Positions 8,825 through 17,928 of a DNA stretch of 64,000 nucleotides are shown here, piece after piece. Source of the DNA: CAWGYT01 sp963826795 (GTDB taxonomy: Bacteria; Planctomycetota; Planctomycetia; Pirellulales; Pirellulaceae); contig CAWGYT010000025.1 of assembly GCA_963826795.1 (NCBI GenBank), positions 232,311-296,310 on the forward strand. Direction: 5' to 3'. The translations under genes were made by a program, and so were the position numbers. The notes beneath the pieces were generated by a model that was given only the letters and a program-made list of their open reading frames with translations, was not told where the DNA came from and did not search any database. The number at the start of each line of letters is the position of its first letter. Position 1 is the first letter of the stretch.

Positions 8825-9373
8825 TCAAAAGTTTTCGACTTCCTCCCATTGGCCATTTCGCAGTTCAAAGCGGAGAGACGAATGACTGTCAACCATTCGT
8901 GCGCCGTCGTGGAGACCTAACGCTTGCCAGCCAAAGTCGTCGTCGGATATTCGCAGCTGCACCGACGACTCTTCGAGGGCAAGAAAACGGCGTCGCCGCA
9001 TTGACGTGCCATCAGATTCGTATGCACAGTCTTCGTACTCCTGCGGAACGTAGGCTCCATGATCAAGTGTCCATTTCGCACGCGTCGAGGCATCGATGCG
9101 GCCCTGGTCGAACGACGTGAGAGACAACCAGTTTCTGGCTGTCGTATCATCAAACCGATACTCGAAGCCTCCCTCGCTGTCGCGTGTCGACAGTACCCAT
9201 TCGCCTTCCTGTAACGCAACTCGAGGGACGACCTTTTCCCGATCGCTTGCCTCCAAAGTACGAATCAGGTCGGGCCATTTCGCCAACTTTTGATCGATTA
9301 GCAAGAGGTTCCCGGGTGAGAACAGCTGCGCCGGATCAAAAACAAGTCCCGTCCTCCAGAACCGATTGGGCAA
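8825..9373 (-). CDS. Hypothetical protein, start uncertain and possibly truncated
   Basis: 182 residues from a TTG at 9373 (MPNRFWRTGLVFDPAQLFSP). No family is recognised; the sequence is polar with many Asp/Glu/Arg and no membrane segment. The frame stays open upstream to about 9518 without an ATG or GTG, reading PSVVRYNRRDFQPPNLP just before the TTG, which looks coding. In another frame upstream there is a signal-peptide-like end (VFALPSLAEANPEGPAVWTE). A small indel near 9410-9430 would join the two into one secreted protein. It follows the gene at 9514-10089 on the same strand, so the two may be co-transcribed. Confidence 0.5.
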   Translation of the reverse strand: MPNRFWRTGLVFDPAQLFSPGNLLLIDQKLAKWPDLIRTLEASDREKVVPRVALQEGEWVLSTRDSEGGFEYRFDDTTARNWLSLTSFDQGRIDASTRAKWTLDHGAYVPQEYEDCAYESDGTSMRRRRFLALEESSVQLRISDDDFGWQALGLHDGARMVDSHSSLRFELRNGQWEEVENF

Positions 9374-9513
9374 GTTCGGCGGCTGGAAATCTCGACGATT
9401 GTAGCGGACAACAGAGGGCGTCGCGGCATTCGGTCCAGACCGCAGGCCCCTCTGGGTTGGCTTCGGCGAGAGAAGGCAACGCGAACACGTGCTCGCTTGA
9501 ATGTTTCCTGCGC

Positions 9514-10089
9514 TTACTTATCTGCAGTCGGCCGTTTTCGCAGGTAGCCGGCCGATTCGAAGAATCTCGCCGTCTGTTCCGTTCGAGGTATACGTCGCTT
9601 CATTAAGTTGGGTTTTTGTGAATCAAGAATCAGCAAATCGTGCTCCGGATCCACTCCTCGAACAAAGCTGACCTCAGCGCCGTTCAACGAGACGCTCGGA
9701 TCACCGAACCACAGGAATGTAGCCCCCTGAATTTGAGTCACAAAACACAAGGATTCAACGAATTCACCCTCGTCTGTCCATCGCCCCGCAGCGATAATCT
9801 GATGCCTGCGCCCTAGAAGCTTCGAGAACTTGGACTCCACGCGATCGATAAGTTCCTTACCGGCCACCTCGATCGCGGCATCTCGCGACTCAAAGAACCC
9901 GATCTGCAATTTCTTCCTTGAAACGCGTCCTTCCTGTGAGACCCCCAGAATTCGCGCGACTTGAGGATCAGCGTGCCAAGTTCCTAACAACGGAGGATGG
10001 TCTTCCCAGGTCTCATTGGGTTCGGCGCTTCCGCCTACCCGGCAGACAGATACGAATAATACGAACATGATTGCGTAAGCTGGTCTCAT
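9514..10089 (-). CDS. Hypothetical secreted protein, 191 residues
   Basis: The ATG at 10089 is chosen because a GGAGA lies about 6 nt upstream; an in-frame TTG at 10101 would place that site inside the gene. The signal peptide (MRPAYAIMFVLFVSVCRVGG) is followed by a mixed alpha/beta domain (TWHADPQVARILGVSQEGR, RRHQIIAAGRWTDEGEFVE, TFLWFGDPSVSLNGAEVSFV). I cannot name a family. Likely exported; it may share a transcript with 8825-9373. Confidence 0.6.
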   Translation of the reverse strand: MRPAYAIMFVLFVSVCRVGGSAEPNETWEDHPPLLGTWHADPQVARILGVSQEGRVSRKKLQIGFFESRDAAIEVAGKELIDRVESKFSKLLGRRHQIIAAGRWTDEGEFVESLCFVTQIQGATFLWFGDPSVSLNGAEVSFVRGVDPEHDLLILDSQKPNLMKRRIPRTEQTARFFESAGYLRKRPTADK

Positions 10090-10293
10090 CAAAATCTCCA
10101 AGCAGAAATGAATTGTTACGCACGAAAAGTGTTCATAACAGTGTGAAGCATCGAGTTGGCGTCGAGGATCAAGACCGACTTTGATGTGAACCCCGTTATT
10201 CGGACGGTTACTGGCTTCGCTCTTTCGGTCGCAACCTACCGGGGTTGGCTTCCGGGGCCTGGAAAGGCGAAAATCGAAATGACAGGTCCCGAG

Positions 10294-10584
10294 TTACGAT
10301 TCTTGGCTCGTCTCCCAGTGCAATCCGCGCGTCTCAAGGGCGGCAAGCCGCTCATCGAAAAACTTGTCGCTGCGGCGTTTGTAGATCAGGTAGACCCCGA
10401 AGAGGACAGCCAATAAGGAGACCGCCAGCCATTGGGGCACGATGTAGGTCCAGAGAGACCCAGCCGTCGCTCCCATTAGCAGTGCGGCGGTAACGGCAGA
10501 TTTCGGAAACCCACGCGGAACCGCCTCAATCAGATCGCGGTGCGTTTCGGGAATTAGCATCTGAATGTCATCTCGTCTGTTCAT
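10294..10584 (-). CDS. Small membrane protein, 96 residues, two transmembrane segments
   Basis: Starts MNRRDDIQMLIPETHRDLIE; two adjacent hydrophobic helices follow (SAVTAALLMGATAGSLWTYI and PQWLAVSLLAVLFGVYLIYK), then a basic, helical cytoplasmic tail. The positive-inside rule predicts both ends in the cytoplasm. No family recognised and no catalytic motif. Its function is unknown and the neighbours give no clue. Confidence 0.5.
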   Translation of the reverse strand: MNRRDDIQMLIPETHRDLIEAVPRGFPKSAVTAALLMGATAGSLWTYIVPQWLAVSLLAVLFGVYLIYKRRSDKFFDERLAALETRGLHWETSQES

Positions 10585-10750
10585 GTCGATTGTGTGCCCG
10601 AGAGGTCAGCGAGGCTCATCCTCAGACGATGCGTTCGGATCAGTTGGTAAGTAGACTCGCAAATTTTCTAGCCAGTCCAAGACGGTCTACAGGTTCCAGA
10701 GTCGTTCGGCAGCAAGGGCGAGCCCCTGGCGCAATCGACGTCCATGAGGC

Positions 10751-10816
10751 AGCGCAGTAGACCGTCTGAGTTTGCCCCGTCAGGGAGCGCAGTAGACCGT
10801 CTGAGTTTGCCCCGTC
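10751..10816. repeat. 31-nt direct repeat, two copies with a 35-nt period
   Basis: Copies at 10751-10781 and 10786-10816 begin AGCGCAGTAGACCGTCTGAG and are identical over 31 nt. A third, partial echo (GTCTGAGCTTGCC) follows. Confidence 0.8.
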
Positions 10817-10830
10817 TGAGCTTGCCTGCG

Positions 10831-10856
10831 TGTCGGCTAGAATTGTCGGCTAGAAT
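10831..10856. repeat. 13-nt perfect tandem duplication
   Basis: TGTCGGCTAGAAT occurs twice in immediate succession. Confidence 0.8.
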
Positions 10857-11077
10857 AGACGCTGAACGAGAAGCCCTGGTACGAACGTCTCGGCTGCGCC
10901 GCACCGCCAGTCCGCCCCGTGGTGCGCGCCACGACAATCATGGCCGGACACCCGCCGTGAAAAGCAATCCCTGCATCCCGGTCGCCCGACCTGCGCGTGC
11001 AAACAATAACCAAAATATCCTCCCCAAATGCTTGTTTGCGATCGACTGCGATGTCACAACTGGTTAAGAAAAGGGGC

Positions 11078-11155
11078 TGGGAAAAGGGGTCAGGTCCCAG
11101 AAGTGCGAAGCACCCGAAGGGCTGTTCCGGCTTTGGGACCTGACCCCTTTTCCCA
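11078..11155. repeat. REP-like palindrome, GGGGTCAGGTCCC family, copy 1
   Basis: A perfect 22-nt inverted repeat (11078-11099 with 11134-11155, core AAAAGGGGTCAGGTCCCA) enclosing a 34-nt loop that contains GTGCGAAGCACCCGAAGGGC. The same architecture occurs near 15.9, 28.4 and 44.5 kb. It sits just upstream of the glycosidase gene at 11180. Confidence 0.85.
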
Positions 11156-11179
11156 ACCCGCAACCTTGGAGCTACTCAA

Positions 11180-13450
11180 TTGGCTTGGAACACAAAGACG
11201 GGTTATTTTCCCGCCGCTCGACCGCAATCTGATCTTTGGAGATCGTCGCTCTGCTGGCTCGCACGGTCGGCTTCGCAGCTTCTGGTGCGCGCCGCTTGTG
11301 CGGTGACGCTGTTGCTTCTGATGAGTGCTTCACTCGTTGCGGACGAACCCCAGACGCCGTGGTATCAACGATCGCTTGTGGGACTGGAGGTAGGTCCGAC
11401 GGGGGCGCAATCCGGCTACAGTGATCCCCAGGACAGTCGCTACTGTGCTGATTTCGACGGGCGCGAGATCGTCCGCCAGTCCGTAAGCGCGAATGCGGAG
11501 TATCTGGTGCTTTGGGTGCGTGACGGTGACTACGCGTACTACGATTCCAAGCTGCTGCCCAAGGCACCCGGCTTGAAGGACCGTGATCCGTTGAAAGACG
11601 CCGTCGAGGAAGCGCGGCGGCACAACTTTCCGCTACTCGCGTACTGCGTGGTTCAGCAGGGGGGACTTTTTCTGGAAGCCCATCCGGAATGGAAGATGCG
11701 CGATGCGCAGGGAACACCGATCGGAAGGTTCTGCTTCAATTCGGGTTACCTCGCAGCCATGAAACAGATCGTGGCGGAACAGCTCGCCTACGGAATCGAC
11801 GGATTCCACATCGACATGCTCGACCAGGGCTTTAGTGCTCCCTATGGTTGCTGGTGTAAGACGTGTCGAACACAGTTCGAGACACAGTTCGGCCACGAGA
11901 TGCCCAGCGGTCTCACTTGGGATGAGGCCTGGGACGACATGCTGGAGTTTCGGTACCAGTCAAGTGAGCGATTTGAACGCCAGCTGGCGGCGCATATCAA
12001 GTCCCTCAGCCCGACTGCGACGGTCGATTTCAACTATCACGGCAACCCTCCCTTTTCCTTCGAGGTGGGGCAGCGTCCTGTCCAGCACGCGGGAAACGGT
12101 GACTTCGTCACGGGAGAGACGGGAATCTGGGGTTTCAGCGCCTTGGGCGTCGGGCTGAACGCGCAGTTCTATCGCGCCTCCACGCCCGGCTTACCGTTCC
12201 AGGTTGCGATTCAGCGTGGTGTTCGAGGTTACCATGACCAGACGACACGTCCCCTGAACGATATGCGGTGGGAACTCTTTACGCTCTTGGCGCACGGAGC
12301 GTTCGTCACCATGGTCGACAAGACCGCTTTCGATGGTTGGCTCGATCCGGTCGCCTATGAACGCTTCGGCAAGGCCTTTCAGGAAGCGAAACGGAAGCGA
12401 GCGCATTTCGGCCATCACCCCGTGTATGACGTGGGACTGTACTTCAGCAGCCGGACTCGCGACTGGCTGGGACGCGAAACGCCGGCCCGTTACTTTCAGG
12501 GATTTCAAGGTGCGCACCGCGCGTGTGCGCTGGAGCATCTGCAGTTCGGTGTGCTGCTGGACGAGAGCGTTTCAGTCGAGCGTCTGCACGAGTTTCCGGT
12601 CGTCTGCCTCGCCAACGTCGCGATCTTGTCCGACTCCGAAGTGGACTTGCTTCGGCAGTACGTCCAGCAGGGCGGTCACCTGCTCGTCACCGGTGTCACG
12701 GGGCAATTCGGCGCTCGCGGCGAAACGCAGGACAGCTCGCCGCTGGAAGCCTTGATTGGCGCGAAAGTCGTCGAGCGACTGGATTCGCAAGACAACTGGG
12801 TCCAACTTCCTGCCCAGGACTACGCCTGGCTCCGCGATGGCATCCGGCCCGATTGGCCCTTCCTGGTCGAGGGACCTGCAACGGCCTACGAACCGACGAC
12901 GGCACGGGGCATCGGTCAGCTGCTGCGACCCCATCGTACGGTTCGCCAACAGCAAGGCCGAGAAGGGACGTCGTCGCCGATGAGTGCCGATACGCCCGCC
13001 GGGCCTGCGGTGCTGGTGAATCGTGTGGGTGAAGGCACGGTCCTGACCTTGGCCGCTTCGCCGGATTTTGCGACGGCGAGCGAACACGCGATTGTCGAGG
13101 CGCGTCGGTTGTTGCGGAACGCGATCCGCCGACTGCACCCCAAGCCGCAAGTACGAATCACCGCACCCGCCAACGTGGAAGTCGTCGTGACCGACGATCC
13201 GGACTCAAAAACCCTGCGTGTTCACCTCATCGCCTACAATGCAACGCCGCAGACGACGCCGGCCAAGAACCGCCCATTTGTCCTACCGGGATTGGTGGAA
13301 GATACTCCCATCTTCCGCGTCGCCGTCGATTTGGAGGTCGACCTGCAGGGCGTCGCCGCGCTGAATCCACGCACGACGCTCGTAAGTCAGGAGCGACGTG
13401 TGGAAGCCACCGTCGAAGACATCCACGAAGTGTTGCTCCTCAAGTATTGA
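11180..13450 (+). CDS. Secreted GHL6-like glycoside hydrolase with a GATase1-like beta-galactosidase trimerisation domain
   Basis: 756 residues. The TTG start at 11180 is supported by GGAG 8 nt upstream. An N-terminal hydrophobic stretch (AACAVTLLLLMSASLVADEP, about 38-57) is a signal peptide. The catalytic part looks like a TIM barrel of the hypothetical glycosyl hydrolase 6 type: EYLVLWVRDGDYAYYDS, HNFPLLAYCVVQQGG, the hallmark YGIDGFHIDMLDQGF followed by CWCKTCRTQFETQFG, and VDFNYHGNP. From about 440 a Rossmann-like domain (VCLANVAILSDSEVDLLRQY, GGHLLVTGVTG) matches the trimerisation domain of GH42-like enzymes. The substrate is unknown. It converges with the GH92 mannosidase gene 38 nt away, so it probably belongs to the same glycan locus. 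An alpha-L-fucosidase-like role is possible. Confidence 0.7.
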   Translation: MAWNTKTGYFPAARPQSDLWRSSLCWLARSASQLLVRAACAVTLLLLMSASLVADEPQTPWYQRSLVGLEVGPTGAQSGYSDPQDSRYCADFDGREIVRQSVSANAEYLVLWVRDGDYAYYDSKLLPKAPGLKDRDPLKDAVEEARRHNFPLLAYCVVQQGGLFLEAHPEWKMRDAQGTPIGRFCFNSGYLAAMKQIVAEQLAYGIDGFHIDMLDQGFSAPYGCWCKTCRTQFETQFGHEMPSGLTWDEAWDDMLEFRYQSSERFERQLAAHIKSLSPTATVDFNYHGNPPFSFEVGQRPVQHAGNGDFVTGETGIWGFSALGVGLNAQFYRASTPGLPFQVAIQRGVRGYHDQTTRPLNDMRWELFTLLAHGAFVTMVDKTAFDGWLDPVAYERFGKAFQEAKRKRAHFGHHPVYDVGLYFSSRTRDWLGRETPARYFQGFQGAHRACALEHLQFGVLLDESVSVERLHEFPVVCLANVAILSDSEVDLLRQYVQQGGHLLVTGVTGQFGARGETQDSSPLEALIGAKVVERLDSQDNWVQLPAQDYAWLRDGIRPDWPFLVEGPATAYEPTTARGIGQLLRPHRTVRQQQGREGTSSPMSADTPAGPAVLVNRVGEGTVLTLAASPDFATASEHAIVEARRLLRNAIRRLHPKPQVRITAPANVEVVVTDDPDSKTLRVHLIAYNATPQTTPAKNRPFVLPGLVEDTPIFRVAVDLEVDLQGVAALNPRTTLVSQERRVEATVEDIHEVLLLKY

Positions 13451-13488
13451 ACCGGGTCTTGCGTCGCGGCGTCCGCTCCCGGGCTCCG

Positions 13489-15888
13489 TCACGGCTTCGG
13501 CGCGTCCTCGTCTCCCGCGCCCCAGAGGCGATTCGGAGTCGGGCCCATCTGGAGCACGAGCGATCCGCCGCCGACAAGGTCCCGATGGTAGAACCAGGGT
13601 CGCGTGAGCGGCTTGCCGTTGAGTTCGGCCGACTGAATGTAAAAATTCCGAGCTGACACGTCGCGCGCTTCGATCACAAAGTCGCGACCACTGTAGTAGC
13701 GATCATCCAGATGAATGACGATGCGCGGAAAGAGGGGGCTGCCGATCTCGTAGATCGGGTGGATTGAGCCACCTCCGTCCATTTGAAACAAGCCCATTGC
13801 ACTCATCACGAACCAGGCACCCATTTGCCCCTGGTCTTCGTCGCCGGGCCAGCCATCTTTTGGCGTCTTGCCGTAGTATTGATCCATGATCGCGCGTGCC
13901 CACTTCTGCGTCAGCCACGGCTTTCCCGAATAGTTGAAAAGATAGGCGGCTTGCATGTTGGGTTGGTTCCCGTGATTTACGGGGTACAACGCAAACAGGT
14001 CGCCCTCGGCATTGAAATTCGATTTCGCGGACTGCTCGAAGCCCTCGTTTAATCGCTCGTTAAACTCATCCTTGCCCATCACCGCAACCAGCGCGTTCAC
14101 GTCGTGGGGCACGAACCACGTGTATTGCCAGGCGTTTCCTTCGACGAAGCCGGTGCCCGACCAGGAATCGGATCGATCTTTGTTCTTCAACTCGCCGCGC
14201 TCGTACCACGCGCCCGAAGCGAGTCGCGGTTGGACGAATCCGGTCTTGGGATTGAAAACGTTCCGCCAGTTGTTCGCGCGCTTGCCAAACGCCGCCGCGT
14301 CGGCGGCTTTTCCGAGGGCCTGAGCCATCTGGGCGACGTTCCAATCGTCGAACGCGTATTCGAGGGTATTGGACACCGGTCCTTCCATATCCGTGCCGAA
14401 ATGATGACGTTCGGCGCCTCTTCCGTGCGGAACGTAGCCCAGCTCCAGGTACGGTTTGAGGTTGCGGTTGCCGACCAACCCGCCGCCCGGATGAGCTCGT
14501 CCGGGTTCCGTCATCACGTGGCGAATCGCCTCGTACGCTTTCTCCACATCGTAATTGCGAATCCCCATCTGATAGGCGGAATTGATCAAGGCCACTTCGT
14601 GCGAGGCGACCATGATGCTGGAGTACTCAATTCCGGTTGGCCCCTTCGGCAACCAGCCGCCCCGATCGTAGATTTCCAGCAGCGATTTGACCCATTGGTT
14701 GGTCACCTCCGGCGTGACCAGCGCCCACAACTGGTTCAAGTTCCAGAACGTGTTCCAAAAGGCATCGCAACCAAAAACAGGTGACGCCGGATCCTGAGCC
14801 GTCACAATCTGCTCATTCATGTCGACGTATTTGCCATTGACGTCGCTCCAGATCGTCCGGGCGGCGTACGAACGATAGAAGTTGGTGTAGAACTTCACCT
14901 TGTCGTCTTCGTTGTCACCCCCAACCTCGATCTTGCTGAGCAACCGATTCCATGTTTCTCTGGCGTGGTTTCGGACCTTCTCGAAGTCCCACCCGAACTC
15001 GGCCAACTCGGTGTCCAAATTCAGTCGCGCTTGTTCGATGCTAACCAAAGAGATACCCACTTGCGCCATCACGAGCGCACCGTTCGGCTGATCGAATTCG
15101 ACGAAGGCGCCGACGTCACCGCGCCCGTGAATCTGAAACGCGTCGCGCAGCACTTCGGGATCGACGGAGCCGCCCGTGGCCTTATCGGCGACCGGAGCAC
15201 GCCAGCCATTGAACGTGGTAAAGGGCTGGTCAAACCGGATGACAAAGAAGACGGTGTATTCGTTCGTCATCTCCGAGAACCCGTCGTACGTCCTCTGCTT
15301 CGAGAATCCTGTGATCTCGCGGTCGTTTTCGCGATGGATCCAGGCCCAATCGACGTCGTAGGGATACTCCGCGGGAATCGCCAGATCGATCAGCACGCGC
15401 GCCGGGCTCGCCTTGGGGAACGCGTATCGATGAAATCCCGTACGTTCGGTGGCGGTCAGTTCCACGCGGACGTCGTAGTCCTTGAGCGTCACCGCATAGT
15501 AGCCCGGCGCCGCGGCTTCCGTCGCCTTATCGATCCGCGAACGATATCCGGCATCCGGGTCGCCTTCACTTCCGGGGCTTGTCTGCAGCGGCCCAGTGCA
15601 CGGCTGCATCAGTAATCCGGCCATGACCCACGAATGGATATGGCTGAAACCGGCGACGTTTTCGATGCTGTACTCATAGCCCGACTTCCAGTTCGTATCC
15701 TGGTTATCCGGACTTAGTTTCACCATCCCGAACGGCATGCTGGGCCCCGGATACAGCATCCACCGCGACGAATCGGTGCCGATCAAGCAGTCCACGTAAT
15801 CAACGGGTTCGCGAGCGGACACAAGTCGAGCGTTCACAGTGAGAAACAGCATCCCCAACAACAGTCGAACTGCGGAATTCCTGCTCAT
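13489..15888 (-). CDS. GH92 family alpha-mannosidase, secreted
   Basis: 799 residues from the ATG at 15888 (MSRNSAVRLLLGMLFLTVNA, a signal peptide). The frame is open upstream only because it runs through a REP-like repeat. Family marks: DCLIGTDSSRWMLYPGPSMPF and GMVKLSPDNQDTNW at the start, GYEYSIENVAGFSHIHSW, GCDAFWNTFWNLNQLW in the middle, and the C-terminal DGWPGDEDQGQMGAWFVMSA with the acidic residues used in catalysis. GH92 enzymes are calcium-dependent, inverting exo-alpha-mannosidases (1,2-, 1,3- or 1,4-linked). Linkage cannot be read from sequence. Last gene of a minus-strand run with ROK kinase, mannose-6-phosphate isomerase and symporter, which fits mannose release and use. Confidence 0.88.
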   Translation of the reverse strand: MSRNSAVRLLLGMLFLTVNARLVSAREPVDYVDCLIGTDSSRWMLYPGPSMPFGMVKLSPDNQDTNWKSGYEYSIENVAGFSHIHSWVMAGLLMQPCTGPLQTSPGSEGDPDAGYRSRIDKATEAAAPGYYAVTLKDYDVRVELTATERTGFHRYAFPKASPARVLIDLAIPAEYPYDVDWAWIHRENDREITGFSKQRTYDGFSEMTNEYTVFFVIRFDQPFTTFNGWRAPVADKATGGSVDPEVLRDAFQIHGRGDVGAFVEFDQPNGALVMAQVGISLVSIEQARLNLDTELAEFGWDFEKVRNHARETWNRLLSKIEVGGDNEDDKVKFYTNFYRSYAARTIWSDVNGKYVDMNEQIVTAQDPASPVFGCDAFWNTFWNLNQLWALVTPEVTNQWVKSLLEIYDRGGWLPKGPTGIEYSSIMVASHEVALINSAYQMGIRNYDVEKAYEAIRHVMTEPGRAHPGGGLVGNRNLKPYLELGYVPHGRGAERHHFGTDMEGPVSNTLEYAFDDWNVAQMAQALGKAADAAAFGKRANNWRNVFNPKTGFVQPRLASGAWYERGELKNKDRSDSWSGTGFVEGNAWQYTWFVPHDVNALVAVMGKDEFNERLNEGFEQSAKSNFNAEGDLFALYPVNHGNQPNMQAAYLFNYSGKPWLTQKWARAIMDQYYGKTPKDGWPGDEDQGQMGAWFVMSAMGLFQMDGGGSIHPIYEIGSPLFPRIVIHLDDRYYSGRDFVIEARDVSARNFYIQSAELNGKPLTRPWFYHRDLVGGGSLVLQMGPTPNRLWGAGDEDAPKP

Positions 15889-15913
15889 CGGTTGAAATCC
15901 TCTCGTAATCGCG

Positions 15914-16034
15914 TTGGGAACTGGGGTCAGGTTGGAAACAGGGGTCAGGTCCCAAAAGCCGAAACGGCCCTTCGGGTGCTTCGCACGTTTGGGAATTGCC
16001 CCCTTTTCCAATCCCAAATCTGCGCGGTGACACG
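15914..16034. repeat. REP-like palindrome, GGGGTCAGGTCCC family, copy 2
   Basis: Left arm around 15932-15956, imperfect right arm 15988-16011, with the loop CCCTTCGGGTGCTTCGC in the opposite orientation to copy 1. The outer part (CCCAAATCTGCGCGGTGACA) matches in reverse complement the border seen near 44.5 kb. It separates the symporter gene from the mannosidase gene. Confidence 0.75.
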
Positions 16035-16037
16035 GCA

Positions 16038-17839
16038 CTACTCCCGGCGAGGCTCATCGGGCGGGGGAAGCATTCGGTACCAGGTAAAGTAGAGCGTGAG
16101 GCAGGCGGCGCCGCAAGCGCCGACCGAGGCCAGCGCGCGACCGTACCAATGCCCGACAAAATACATCGGAGCCAGGTACGCTCCGCCTACGGCAATCATG
16201 CCCAACCCCACGTTCAAGACCGCCAGGGACCACGATTCCGAAACGTCGAGCCGCATTTTGTCCGCATCGGCAATCTGATCTCGCACCGGTTTCCAGACAC
16301 CAAACGGTCGAACCGTGGCATAGAACTGCGTCAATGTGTCCTGGTCGCACGGCGCTGTTGCATACGACACGGCGACACTCGTGACGAGCGAAACGGCAAT
16401 CGTCAAAGGGAACAGGACAAAGATGGGAACTTGGGGCCAAACGAGTGACAAGACGGCGAGCGACATGCCGCCCAGCATGCCCGACGTGTAGCCCCAGCCG
16501 TTCAGACGCCACCAATACCAGCGCAGCACGTTCGGCACAATTACCGCGGCCCCCAGGGCCATCATCATCCAGTTCCAGATCTGAGCGATCGATTGGCCGG
16601 CGTACCCGATCAGCAACCCGACGGCAACGAGTCCGATCGTACTGAGGTAACTCGCCATCACCGATTGCCGATCGGTTGGGGTCGGACAAAAAAACAGCTG
16701 CCAGATGTCGCGGACGACGAACGCCGCTCCGCTGTTGACTGTCGAACTGAACGTCGACATGAAGGCAGCCAGCAAGCCGGCAATCACCAAACCTCGCATG
16801 CCCGCCGGCACAACATCACGCAAGATCGTCGGCATCACCTGTTCGGGATCGACGACACCAATCACACCCGTCAGGGCGAGCATCGCGATTCCCATCGCCA
16901 TTCCCCACCGCACGATCAAGAACGCACTCCACGCGGCACCGACCTTGGCGGCATCCCGCGGATCACGAGCCGCCAAGAAACGCTGAAAGTCATACATCTG
17001 CCCCGGGCCGCCCGCATTCAGCAGCAGGCCTTTGGTGACCCACACAATCGTCATGGCTCCGAAAAATTCAAACTGCGAATTCGGGCCGCCCGCGAACTCG
17101 GGGAGATGCCAGGGCACGTGCAGCGATGCAAAATCGTGGGGCAGACGGCCAAGTCCCTCGGGTGTCATCCGAGTCCACGCGATCCACGTGACGTAGAGAC
17201 TGCTGACCGTCAGTAGAACCGTTTGGATGACATCCGTCACCACGACGCTCAGAAACCCTCCCAGCAAAACGTAAAGGGTTGTCGCGGAAATCATGACCGT
17301 GGCCAACACGTCGGCCTCATGCGCGATCAGGTAACGTTGCGCCGCCCCGGCCGGAAGTCGCTGTGACAATTCTGCCAACGGGACATAGACCGCCGCGAAT
17401 TTCCCAATTCCCTGATACGCGTATCCCACGGCGCTGGCCGTCAGCATGACTGCCATCAGGGCATACGTCGCGCGCGCGCGCGGCCCGCCACGTCGCCCCC
17501 GAAGCGCGTGGTCATCCATTCGGCGGCCGTGAGCACATTCGAGCGGCGGACCCACTTGCCCATGTATGACATGAAGAAGGCACCCAGCATGAAGCCCCAC
17601 ATCCAATGGTGCCACATCGACTTCATCCCGAGCAGGTAGATGATCGAGACAATCCACATGGTGCCGGTGATGTCAAAGTTGGAAACGGATCCCGACATCG
17701 ACAAGACCAGCCAGTGGACTCGCTTACCGCCCAGGAAGTAGGCATCCAGATCGCGGGCCGCGCGCCGCGCATAGTGAAACCCCAGCCCCACCATGGCCAC
17801 GAAGTAAGCCACCACGATCAAGACGTCGACGAAGATAAT
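16038..17839 (-). pseudogene. Sodium:solute symporter (SSS family), split by a frameshift in a (CG)7 run
   Basis: The first ~120 residues (IVVAYFVAMVGLGFHYARRA, then YFLGGKRVHWLVLSMSGSVS and AEWMTTRFGGDVAGR) are in one frame down to about 17482; the remaining ~480 (YALMAVMLTASAVGYAYQGI, and ADKMRLDVSESW near the end) are in another. Joined, they give the normal ~600-residue, 13-helix SSS transporter. The break coincides with seven CG repeats at 17469-17482; loss of one CG unit or gain of one base restores the frame. The start is odd: the only codon well placed after AGGAG is ATT (17837-17839); the first conventional option is TTG at 17821. Between the isomerase and mannosidase genes it most likely imports mannose or a mannoside with Na+. 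Confidence 0.75.
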
Positions 17840-17928
17840 CGCGATTCTCCTCTTGAGACTTGCTATTCAGCGCGTCCACCATGGCAAGCTCGGCACCACG
17901 AAGGCGTCGAGGCGGTGTCTGTCGAAAC

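Larger units (their letters stand above)
10585..11179. other. Intergenic stretch rich in repeats, no gene seen
   Basis: About 600 nt. It contains two tandem repeats (10751-10816 and 10831-10856) and a palindromic REP-like unit (11078-11155). Open frames crossing it owe their length to the repeats and are not considered genes. Confidence 0.5.

Noticed and set aside
10837..11163. Open frame containing the peptide PFGCFALLGPDPFS
   Set aside because: This peptide appears wherever the GGGGTCAGGTCCC palindrome is read through (also near 28.4 kb). It is translated repeat, not a gene.
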